Made by a program: the position numbers and the translations under genes. Source: Solibacillus sp. FSL W7-1436 (GTDB taxonomy: Bacteria > Bacillota > Bacilli > Bacillales_A > Planococcaceae). Taken from it: 57,549 nt of DNA. The notes beneath the pieces were generated by a model that saw only the letters and a program-made list of their open reading frames with translations, was not told where the DNA came from and searched no databases. The stretch covers positions 1-57,549 of the forward strand of contig NZ_JBBOWV010000002.1 of the NCBI RefSeq assembly GCF_038007305.1, given 5' to 3'. The first letter of the stretch is position 1, and every line of letters starts with the position of its first letter. Positions 51,401 to 57,549 of this stretch are shown here, in pieces.

Positions 51401-54350
51401 GGTAAATTGTTGTATCATTGTTATATGCTCTATGTTTGTATATTTTTTGTATCATTCCTGTTGGAACATTTGTAACTCTCCTAATAGCAGTGCTGCTTTC
51501 ACCGAATGTTTTCCCCGTTACATAGACTGTATTATCTTCTAATAGGAAAATACCATTATCTCCAGCTACCGCCATTTCTTTTACTTTTTTAGGAAGATTG
51601 ATTTTTACAGGGTTTTGAATATAAGGACTTGTGGAATAGCCATCAACATACGTGAATCCTAATTGACCTAGCTGCGTTTTCCCTAAACCATAAACTTCTC
51701 CATTTTCTAATAGAATGTAATTGAATATCCCACCATTTGATATGTCACTTTTAAAAGTAAGTACCTCTTTTGCTTTTGCTGGTAAATTTAATTTAGTAGC
51801 AATCATATCTTGAGACGTTACATTAATGGGGGAATTTGACTTCATAGTATATACATCCCCATAAATATCAATAACAAACGCCCTATTCTCAACAGGAGTT
51901 CCATATTCACGTCCAGATGTACTCATTACTTTATGGCTGATAAATGAATCCGAAAAGCTAATATCCGCTTCAAGGTTATGGCCTTTTAATAAATTGTTTA
52001 AAAATGGTGTCAATGCTTTTAATTGAGCTTCACTGTATGGTGAATTAACTAAATCATATTGGACTGATACGTTTTTTATAGGTTCTTTTGCTCCTATAGT
52101 AACTACTGGTTCTAGGTTATCTACTTCAACAATTTTTGTACTTACTGTTTTTGAATCCGTATTAGCAAACCTTAGATCGGTTGTTGCTTTATTGAATGTA
52201 AGGTCTACGAATTGAGGAATTGTTTCATGGATGTATTTTTCAAAGACTTCTAATTCAATTAAATATTTACCTACTTTATTAGTGACATATTTAGTTGTCT
52301 CTAAATTACCATCATTTATAACAGTAAATTGTTCATCATCAAATTTTCCATCATTATTAGAATCATAAGCAATACGCCAAACTCGCTTTTGAATTTCATC
52401 ATCTAATGAGTAGGAATTGTCTTTCATTTCAATTGTTGCTGTAGCAACATTGTTTTCCATTTCCCTGTAGATCGTTTGTGCTGTTTCAAAATCTGCAACC
52501 GGCTTTTTATCCTCAATAACATTTATAGTGGTTGTATATGTTGCACTATCCCCTATGCTATTTTCTATGTAGCGTGTCACTTTAATTTCGCCTACTGTTT
52601 TAAGCAGCATATCAATTACTTGGGTATGAGGTACGTTACCGGAAATATTTTGTACAATTTTCAATAAGTTTTGTTTTGAAGGGTCTACCGTTTCTATTTT
52701 CCATGTTTGTTTCGTAATTGGGTACATCTGCATTGCTCGTTCATTATTGTTATATGGGTGAGCTGCTTTTAAACTCATTTTACGATTTTCTTTAAAAGTA
52801 CCTTCGGCCTTAAAGTAAGCTGTTGGTTTCGGCTTTACAACCCTAATTATTTTTTCGTCTGTTGCTGTTTCTCCATCATCATCAGTAACAGTTACTAAAA
52901 TCGTTTCTTCCCCTTCTTCTTCATAATATAAATCACATGGACGTTTGCCTGTAGGGAATCCAACACCTCCATAGCCCCATGCGTAATCTTCAATCGTTCC
53001 GTCTATATCAAATGCATTAGCAACGGCACAAAAATTTTCTCCGACACTAACTTCTTCCGGTACGATTAGTTCTACCGTAGGTGGTTCATTTGGATTTTCC
53101 GGTGGTGGGGGTGGTGGGGGTGTCGTTGTACCAACAATTAAATTTGCTTTCCCTTTTAACCCTTCATAAACTGCCTCAACTTCTGTTGTACCCTCGGCTA
53201 GACCTGTGAACTCACCTTTTGCCCCTACTGCTGCAATATTCGTTTTAACAGCTTTCCATGAGGCTAAATTTGTTACTTCTGTTTGTTTACCTGTTTTATC
53301 TGTATAAAAAGCTTGGTAGGTTGTTTTATCCCCTACTTTAATTGATCTTGTATCGGGTGTAACTTCTAAAAATGGTTCTCCTGTTTGTCTTGCAATAAAT
53401 GTTTTTGTAATCGTATTGGAAGTACGTAATACTTCATCAGTTACTTGGACTTTTGCTGTATATGTCCCGGGTTGAACAGGCGTATAAGAGAAAACATTTT
53501 TTCCATCAAATTTTCCTGTGTGTCCACGATCTTGTGTTGCAAGTCCACCTGTTGCATTTTTAGTTGAATTGACGGATTTATTAATACCTCCAACTTTTTT
53601 TCCAGTTTCATCTGTAACTGTGATATTGTAATCAAGTTTACTTCCGTTATAATTATACTCATAGGCCGTTAAATCGAACGTAACAGCTTTTCCAACGTCT
53701 ATAAAATTGGCACTTGAAATGAAACTTGTAATTTGAGGGTAGACTGTTTTTAAAATACGTAAGCGTGTTGGGTTGGTACTATCAAAACTAGGGCCTGTAT
53801 TTTCTGCATAACCTCCGGCCATTTTCACCACATTACCTATATAGTAAAAATCCCCATAACGATTTAACTTTGCGTCCCTAACACTATAAGTACGTAGTTG
53901 TTCATAATTTTCAAGACTTCCCCCATAACGTTGAACAAACTCTGTACTTGTCAAATCCTCTATACGAATTATATTTCGGGCTGTTCCTCCCCCTTTAGGG
54001 ACAACATGATACCATTTATCTCCAGCATATGCCCTTGTTGATTTTCCATTTGCATTAAATACCGTATTATCAGAGGACGGACTTCCAGATAATTTACCTT
54101 CATATATTGTGGCATAACGGAAATCTCCTAAATATTGCACACCCGATAAACCTTTTTTATCTACTCGGACGTATTCATTGCCTTCTCCTGGTATCAATTG
54201 TGGGATTTCTAAATAATTAACCCCATCAAAAAAGGGAACTTCACTGTTTGCTTTTGCATTTTGGCTAGAAAAAATTCCTCCAAATAATTGAGATGGAAAA
54301 CTACTGAATACAAGTACAAAGATTAGGAGAAACGAAAATATTCTTTTCAT
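48462..54350 (-). CDS. Giant secreted multi-domain protein (RCC1-like propeller, Ig/PKD-like domains)
   Basis: About 1962 residues (numbering from GTG 54359; ATG 54350 is preferred because AAAGG lies 8 bases upstream). A signal peptide spans about 1-38. Then come an Ig-like Big_2 region (about 328-410), a proline run (413-420), a PKD-like domain (425-510) and further beta domains. An RCC1-like propeller with GLGKTQLGQLGF and AKGNNEFFQLGQ spans about 820-1170, followed by two related alpha/beta repeats (about 1195-1300 and 1320-1430) and C-terminal PKD-like domains. No LPXTG, SLH or membrane anchor is seen. As last gene of the Tad operon it is probably a pilus-associated adhesin for mating contact; that role is inferred. 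Confidence 0.78.
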   Translation of the reverse strand: MKRIFSFLLIFVLVFSSFPSQLFGGIFSSQNAKANSEVPFFDGVNYLEIPQLIPGEGNEYVRVDKKGLSGVQYLGDFRYATIYEGKLSGSPSSDNTVFNANGKSTRAYAGDKWYHVVPKGGGTARNIIRIEDLTSTEFVQRYGGSLENYEQLRTYSVRDAKLNRYGDFYYIGNVVKMAGGYAENTGPSFDSTNPTRLRILKTVYPQITSFISSANFIDVGKAVTFDLTAYEYNYNGSKLDYNITVTDETGKKVGGINKSVNSTKNATGGLATQDRGHTGKFDGKNVFSYTPVQPGTYTAKVQVTDEVLRTSNTITKTFIARQTGEPFLEVTPDTRSIKVGDKTTYQAFYTDKTGKQTEVTNLASWKAVKTNIAAVGAKGEFTGLAEGTTEVEAVYEGLKGKANLIVGTTTPPPPPPPENPNEPPTVELIVPEEVSVGENFCAVANAFDIDGTIEDYAWGYGGVGFPTGKRPCDLYYEEEGEETILVTVTDDDGETATDEKIIRVVKPKPTAYFKAEGTFKENRKMSLKAAHPYNNNERAMQMYPITKQTWKIETVDPSKQNLLKIVQNISGNVPHTQVIDMLLKTVGEIKVTRYIENSIGDSATYTTTINVIEDKKPVADFETAQTIYREMENNVATATIEMKDNSYSLDDEIQKRVWRIAYDSNNDGKFDDEQFTVINDGNLETTKYVTNKVGKYLIELEVFEKYIHETIPQFVDLTFNKATTDLRFANTDSKTVSTKIVEVDNLEPVVTIGAKEPIKNVSVQYDLVNSPYSEAQLKALTPFLNNLLKGHNLEADISFSDSFISHKVMSTSGREYGTPVENRAFVIDIYGDVYTMKSNSPINVTSQDMIATKLNLPAKAKEVLTFKSDISNGGIFNYILLENGEVYGLGKTQLGQLGFTYVDGYSTSPYIQNPVKINLPKKVKEMAVAGDNGIFLLEDNTVYVTGKTFGESSTAIRRVTNVPTGMIQKIYKHRAYNNDTTIYLMEDGTVYETDMYAGSTPNKLNIPEKIKDVSLGNRVTHFISESGSLYAKGNNEFFQLGQDFGTTNDKNGYVIPYSPTGIVKINTPKNVKEVAAAENWTHFLMEDGTVYVSGGYYRSSDTQGGGIGRTQVKDMALLALPSKAVQIVSVNSSSHYHTSIAQTDIGNLILLANGELYNTGGPNNGLKKYNLPPTLTIQQPKANTQFSQQVGSMYMATFTRDQMNADTIRNKMKKANGYYIGIAPEGSRAAVQTVISENKNKGTFINIGTTHNDTALRTALTSLANHIIETQSSNTIEIEFLLDTATGVNKATLESKINSILKTYITGNSSYSVVTKVREITNDYQFSNTKLDEKHKYVVAVKNSAYSADLEKHITATNLVNNAYFFGVGSSTNKAIIDRIVSKSMKKGAYINNTGIDAALNTVSQQILNHLDQNRGITELFITTDEEIGYLSQYSDYEKDKQFDSYWKYQHELNFFESETGLMPNRNIKLKSPYRNLDYTGRYQVAHAAQDDPLTNVMSQDLISRFTDYRKWSSEANNLRVYVHKMPSADFSFNLNTNGNLTVTSLGKDTDKASINVGFGPGLQAQSFSYRTGTGDWIDGTPPSPINLSLTYEVRNTVTDLQGKTASMIKKISRNNLPPVAQFITDKNIYEDGNTVVITNQSYDSNNDNLNAVWYMKKKDASDSTYKQFATGALTNGVGNTGWHPKINNISCEQYTGAFSCFYTIKLVVTDPHGAKSETTRNIEVVMMNLEPISCMKIPTPNYIGDTITIKNCASDPEGQPLGISYLVEKPNGALLVYAQGDSNVLNNGDLTLTFNSHPEDLGKWIITQFVTDGFNDASSTGNLDVLNQTVKGKVLHTEQWLKNIQKYNLQYPSKAFNLDPSNGLVEFFKGERFLLETEPTRRAANIKVTIVEYPTYNTNLTLNHGDIWNGNLWAEEMYFKFKDKEELSFLFEATFENGWKATDTVKIKIRDENYWTQHTAY

Positions 54351-54380
54351 TTTTTTCACCTTTCTTTAAATGGATTTGTA

Positions 54381-55571
54381 CTATTGTTTTCTAATATCTA
54401 TCCAAAAATGATTTGCTTCTCCGTCTTTATCTACACCTAAACGAATTTTAAATCCGTTCATTTCTAAAATTTCTATATTTCGGAATACTTTGTTTGTATC
54501 TTTTAAACCTTCTTCAATTTTCTTATCAATCATCGCCCCAATTTCTTTTGTATCAAAATCAGAACCATATACTATGTTTAAAATACGTTTCGCAACTTCT
54601 TGTGAGTGAGGTAACGTATAATCAAAAGAAATTTTTTGAAATCCTTTTGCTCGGTCAGTTTCAAAACCAACTTGTGACGTTAATAATCGGTCAACAAATT
54701 TCCAATTATCCTGTCTTAGATAAATTGTACTTCCCGATAAATAAGTTACTTTTAAATTTGTTCCTTCTAAAATATTTTCTGTATTTACAAGAACCTTCTT
54801 AAAACTTTCAAATTCTTTTAATGCAATAGGGTTTGGCATTTCAATTCCTTTTTCAAATAAGTTGCTTGATTTGATATAATCATGAATTTCTTTATCCGTA
54901 CTATTCATTGTGATAGTTTTTGGTGGTGTCGGTGTCGGTGCTGGATTTGGCACATTTGTATTTCCACCGTTTTTTACTTCCATAGCACGATACATGAATA
55001 CGGCATAATGTGATCTTGTTAATGACTGCTGCTCTTTGAACGTACCATCTTCAAAACCTGTTGTAACGTTATTTTCATAGAGTGCTGCTACATAAGGTTC
55101 GTTTGCCTTTGAAACGTCCTTTAAAGGGTGTTTTGAGCCTTTTAAGCCATATGCTACAGTTAAGATTTTTGCCATTTCCCCACGATTAAGCGCTTTATTC
55201 GGGTTCACATTCCCTTTCCCATCTACTTGAATTAAACCAGCGTTTAAAAGAGCCATAATATCATTGTAATAAGGGTTAGCTTTCGTTAAGTCTTTTGGTA
55301 CGGCAACATTACGAATTGGTTTAATGGCTACTGCTCGGTTAATAAGTGCTGCTGCATGTTTACGGCTTAATGTTTCGTTTGGTTTAAACATACCGTTTTC
55401 ATAACCACTAATGATGCCTTTGTCTGCCATTGTGTTGATAATGTTGTAGTAAGGATTTTTTGGTGATACGTCTGAAAATGTTTTTCCCGATGCTAACGTG
55501 TCTACTGGGGCAACCATAACCGGTACTGTGATACTTGCAGCTAATGCAGCGATAAATAATTTGTTTTTCAT
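54381..55571 (-). CDS. S-layer homology (SLH) anchored surface protein
   Basis: A 396-residue protein with signal peptide (1-28) and three SLH domains (about 30-80, 91-141, 148-198), as in FSDVSPKNPYYNIINTMADK and GFEDGTFKEQQSLTRSHYAV. A Pro/Thr linker (205-218) leads to a C-terminal domain of unknown fold (219-396). SLH triplets bind pyruvylated wall polymers in Bacillales. It lies between the TadE-like genes and the giant protein, and may tie pilus or adhesin to the wall. AGGAGG precedes the ATG. Confidence 0.9.
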   Translation of the reverse strand: MKNKLFIAALAASITVPVMVAPVDTLASGKTFSDVSPKNPYYNIINTMADKGIISGYENGMFKPNETLSRKHAAALINRAVAIKPIRNVAVPKDLTKANPYYNDIMALLNAGLIQVDGKGNVNPNKALNRGEMAKILTVAYGLKGSKHPLKDVSKANEPYVAALYENNVTTGFEDGTFKEQQSLTRSHYAVFMYRAMEVKNGGNTNVPNPAPTPTPPKTITMNSTDKEIHDYIKSSNLFEKGIEMPNPIALKEFESFKKVLVNTENILEGTNLKVTYLSGSTIYLRQDNWKFVDRLLTSQVGFETDRAKGFQKISFDYTLPHSQEVAKRILNIVYGSDFDTKEIGAMIDKKIEEGLKDTNKVFRNIEILEMNGFKIRLGVDKDGEANHFWIDIRKQ

Positions 55572-55590
55572 ATAAATTCCTCCTAATGTT

Positions 55591-56103
55591 TTAATCTTCG
55601 AATGTGTGTATAGCTGTTACATAGTTTGTTGAATCATCTTTGAATAACCTACTAATTCTTAATGGTGCTCTGCCAACATCTAGTGTGACTATTACGCTTG
55701 GCCCATTTAACGTTATCTCATGTAATTTTCCAAAATGAGTGTAAGAATACGTTCCGGGAAATGCTGTGTATTGTGGTGACTGATAATCAATAAAAGTAGC
55801 TTCATACTTCATCTGTTCATGCCAATAACCTTTTCCAGCTTCCAACGGCATTAAATCGTTATCTAAATTGAAGTTTGAACGTATAAAATGATGAATCGCT
55901 TTTTCTCCTTCATCTTGATAGAAATTGTAGTACCCGTCTGCATAATCAGATAAATAGTTATACTGTGCTCCGGCTGTAGCAACTTCTTCTACAACATATT
56001 TCGCCTTTAAATAATGTTCTTGATAGAGCTGTGTTTCGTGAAATACAACGTAGCAAACTAGTAAGAAGAAAATTAATGCTACCCCATATAAATATTGCCC
56101 CAT
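55591..56103 (-). CDS. TadE/TadF-like pseudopilin candidate, second
   Basis: A 170-residue protein starting MGQYLYGVALIFFLLVCYVV: one N-terminal hydrophobic helix after a short MG(K/Q)(F/Y) head, then a soluble, mostly beta domain. It abuts the previous gene (TAA then ATG). The topology and the shared head with the pilin-like proteins suggest a minor pilin. No classical TadE motif (EF) is present. Confidence 0.6.
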   Translation of the reverse strand: MGQYLYGVALIFFLLVCYVVFHETQLYQEHYLKAKYVVEEVATAGAQYNYLSDYADGYYNFYQDEGEKAIHHFIRSNFNLDNDLMPLEAGKGYWHEQMKYEATFIDYQSPQYTAFPGTYSYTHFGKLHEITLNGPSVIVTLDVGRAPLRISRLFKDDSTNYVTAIHTFED

Positions 56104-56511
56104 TTAAATCTCACCGCATTTCATTTCCGATGTGACACTACCTCTTTGAGGGTACAGTAAATCTTTATCTGCCCCATTAAATAGTTTGCTGTTTACATTC
56201 TTAATGGGAATAATGATTTCATAAGTTATCTCTTGCTCGGGTGTAAATTGATTTCGTGTACATACTAATGTTTCAGTAAGTTTATACTCAACATTATCAA
56301 TATCCACTTTCTTTAGTTTTTTTAAATTATCTTCTAAGGATTGTTTGATTTCCGGTGTGAATTGCCCTTTAAATCTTGCTATTTGAGCATGTGATTCCAC
56401 AATGGTATTAATGGATTGTTTTGTATAGTTCGTACTCATTTGCAAATACCCTTGATAAAAAATTAAGGTTTGAAAGAGCAGTAAGACCATACCTACTAAG
56501 TATTTTCCCAC
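56104..56511 (-). CDS. TadE/TadF-like pseudopilin candidate, first
   Basis: A 135-residue protein starting MGKYLVGMVLLLFQTLIFYQ, a hydrophobic helix, then a helical and beta soluble domain with two cysteines (VCTRNQFTPE and KCGEI). GTG start with AAAGGAGG 9 bases upstream. It is the first gene behind leader element D and in the Tad operon. Minor pilin role inferred from the head motif and topology. Confidence 0.6.
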   Translation of the reverse strand: MGKYLVGMVLLLFQTLIFYQGYLQMSTNYTKQSINTIVESHAQIARFKGQFTPEIKQSLEDNLKKLKKVDIDNVEYKLTETLVCTRNQFTPEQEITYEIIIPIKNVNSKLFNGADKDLLYPQRGSVTSEMKCGEI

Positions 56512-56536
56512 GAATTTTTACCTCCTTTTATATCCC

Positions 56537-56797
56537 TTTTCGTATAGCGAGCAATTGCAAGTCGAAAGGCTGAATTTTTTCCTTTCGGTAAGCAACGCCT
56601 ATCATGTAGTAGAGCTTTTTTGTCAAAAGTGAGCTTGCTCATGCGTAGCACGAATAAAATTTTTTATAATGATCCAACGTAAAAAAATTTATTTGCTTTT
56701 GATAAAAAACTCCGACTTTGAGGAAGATAACTTCTTAAAAAGGAGTTATAAACCCAAAGGCGTACAAATGATAAAGTTCGCTAGACGAAAAGGAAAA
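56537..56797 (-). ncRNA. Structured leader element D (module 2 type II only)
   Basis: About 260 bases, nearly identical to module 2 of element C, including CCTTTTCG...AGCGAAC at the 5' end and ACCGAAAGG with CCTTTCGACTT at the 3' end. It lacks module 1. A terminator unlike that of A-C precedes it (56798-56829). It separates the pilin-like genes from the minor pilin, SLH and adhesin genes. Confidence 0.7.
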
Positions 56798-56829
56798 TAA
56801 AAAGGGGACTTTGCATTTTGCGAAGTCCC
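56798..56829 (-). terminator. Terminator between pilin-like genes and element D
   Basis: GGGACTTCGC and GCAAAGTCCC (one G-T pair) with loop AAAAT, followed on the minus strand by CTTTTTATTTT. Partial stop here would give much pilin and less of the downstream proteins. Confidence 0.85.
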
Positions 56830-56836
56830 TTCCATT

Positions 56837-57204
56837 TTCGCTTTTATGCATTAATTACTAATTAAGAGTTTCCACCTGTAACTGCTGGAATTGAGTTAGA
56901 ATTTGGATCTTTGTAAATTTCGCTAATGTCCTGTTTAACTTTGCCCTCAAAATCCTGTTCCTGTGCAACTGTACCGTTCCATAAAATAAATGCTAGTGCT
57001 ATACATACGATAGCGAAGAATAACCCCATGAAAAATTTACCCATTTAAAAAACCTCACTTTTATTTTTTGTTTTTTTGTTATTCATTTGGACTTTCATAA
57101 ATGTTTTTTATATCTTCATTTATTTGTGTTCCTACATTATCTACCTCGGGTGCAGTTTCATTTAATAAAGACATACACAACCTAACGGCTATCAACACAA
57201 AGCA
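56837..57204. repeat. 368-bp tandem duplication, first copy
   Basis: Almost identical to 57205-57549 plus 1-23 (offset 368). Differences seen: the Q/K codon in the 60-residue gene and one base at 57182 (C) against position 1 (A). The junction at 57204/57205 cuts the 49-residue pilin-like gene in the first copy. Confidence 0.9.
56862..57044 (-). CDS. Pilin-like 60-residue protein, copy 1
   Basis: MGKFFMGLFFAIVCIALAFI forms a short head and one membrane helix; an acidic/amphipathic tail of about 35 residues ends PAVTGGNS. GAGG lies 8 bases before the ATG. Differs from copy 2 by one residue (AQEQ against AQEK). Size, single helix and place in a Tad operon suggest the structural pilin; the head lacks the Flp-type cleavage site G/xxxxE, so processing is uncertain. 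Confidence 0.65.
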   Translation of the reverse strand: MGKFFMGLFFAIVCIALAFILWNGTVAQEQDFEGKVKQDISEIYKDPNSNSIPAVTGGNS

Positions 57205-57219
57205 TTCGCTTTTATGCAT
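57079..57219 (-). pseudogene. Truncated copy of the 49-residue pilin-like gene
   Basis: Contains the last 34 codons of the gene that begins at 47, but the head (MGKFLMG) has been lost at the duplication joint. An ATG at 57219 opens a fused frame (MHKSECFVLIAV...) of 46 codons without a ribosome site, and Met has become Arg at the base that differs. Probably not translated. Confidence 0.6.
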
Positions 57220-57229
57220 TAATTACTAA

Positions 57230-57412
57230 TTAAGAGTTTCCACCTGTAACTGCTGGAATTGAGTTAGAATTTGGATCTTTGTAAATTTCGCTAATGTCCT
57301 GTTTAACTTTGCCCTCAAAATCCTTTTCCTGTGCAACTGTACCGTTCCATAAAATAAATGCTAGTGCTATACATACGATAGCGAAGAATAACCCCATGAA
57401 AAATTTACCCAT
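57230..57412 (-). CDS. Pilin-like 60-residue protein, copy 2
   Basis: Same as the gene at 56862 except for Lys in place of Gln at residue 30, and with the same ribosome site. It follows the intact 49-residue pilin-like gene (47 through base 1 to 57447) by 34 bases. The operon order is thus TadC, 49-residue pilin, 60-residue pilin, remnant, 60-residue pilin, terminator, element D. Confidence 0.65.
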   Translation of the reverse strand: MGKFFMGLFFAIVCIALAFILWNGTVAQEKDFEGKVKQDISEIYKDPNSNSIPAVTGGNS

Positions 57413-57446
57413 TTAAAAAACCTCACTTTTATTTTTTGTTTTTTTG

Positions 57447-57549
57447 TTATTCATTTGGACTTTCATAAATGTTTTTTATATCTTCATTTATTTGTGTTCC
57501 TACATTATCTACCTCGGGTGCAGTTTCATTTAATAAAGACATACACAAC
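57447..57549 (-). CDS. Short Tad-type pilin-like protein, 3' part (begins at 47)
   Basis: Continuation of the frame that starts at 47. The codon spanning the junction (57549, 1, 2) is ATG; the tail is acidic (APEVDNVGTQINEDIKNIYE) and ends with TAA at 57447. The uninterrupted frame across the ends supports circularity. Confidence 0.6.
   Translation of the reverse strand, partial: LCMSLLNETAPEVDNVGTQINEDIKNIYESPNE

Larger units (their letters stand above)
57205..57549. repeat. 368-bp tandem duplication, second copy (continues 1-23)
   Basis: The second unit of the direct repeat. Its last 23 bases are found at positions 1-23, which is the best internal evidence that the sequence is a closed circle. 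Confidence 0.85.

Noticed and set aside
1-57549. Prepilin peptidase for the Tad system
   Set aside because: No TadV/CpaA/ComC-like membrane protease was found in any frame; a host enzyme would be needed if processing occurs.
1-57549. Antibiotic resistance, toxin, rRNA or tRNA genes
   Set aside because: None could be recognised in the translated frames or by conserved RNA motifs.

Overview
This window looks like one complete circular conjugative plasmid of a low-GC Gram-positive host, most plausibly a Bacillales member of the Bacillus/Planococcaceae type. The reasons are AT-rich DNA, AGGAGG-type ribosome binding sites, sigma-A promoters, an S-layer (SLH) anchored protein, a Rep_3 initiator with iterons and a ParM/ParR partition pair. 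Circularity shows in the ends: the last 345 bases plus the first 23 repeat the 368 bases just before them with few changes, and a small pilin-like gene reads unbroken from position 47 through base 1 to 57447. No rRNA, tRNA, antibiotic-resistance gene, toxin gene, CRISPR array or transposase was recognised.

Layout. (1) Minus strand, 5271 down through base 1 and on to 48462: a Tad/Flp-type pilus operon with CpaB-like, TadZ-like, TadA/CpaF ATPase, TadB, TadC, short pilin-like proteins (one duplicated), two TadE/F-like proteins, an SLH protein and a roughly 1960-residue secreted protein with an RCC1-like propeller. (2) Minus strand 7806 to 5368: SSB, a small protein, a second TadZ-like ATPase and a putative ribbon-helix-helix regulator. 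(3) Minus strand 19180 to 7946: MOBQ relaxase, VirD4 coupling protein, topoisomerase III, a pentapeptide-repeat protein, an ArdC-like antirestriction protein and small unknowns. A candidate oriT (about 19216-19290) lies upstream of the relaxase. (4) Plus strand 19384-24489: two mobilisation accessory proteins, six 21-bp iterons, Rep_3 initiator and ParMR. (5) 25025-29073: leading-region genes on the minus strand. (6) Plus strand 29811-37255: the type IV secretion operon (VirB2-like, PrgI-like, VirB4, M23 hydrolase, VirB6-like, an EssB/YukC-like protein and an AbrB-like protein). (7) 37341-48168: accessory region with a DUF262 protein, a serine resolvase, a RadC-like protein and many small unknowns.

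The most unusual feature is a family of long, strongly structured leader elements, all read on the minus strand. They lie in front of four different gene sets (about 29074-29643, 42085-42659, 45600-46164 and 56537-56829). Each is cut by an intrinsic terminator, they are built of exchangeable modules, and one stem shows a compensatory base-pair change between copies. Three hypotheses fit: a processive antitermination RNA (compare the conAn system of Gram-positive conjugative elements), an attenuator, or a single-strand DNA promoter active during transfer (compare Frpo of F). All four have the orientation expected if the predicted transferred (plus) strand is the template. Other operons also begin with promoter-proximal terminators (27747-27833, 47484-47516), so control by termination seems to be a theme of this plasmid.
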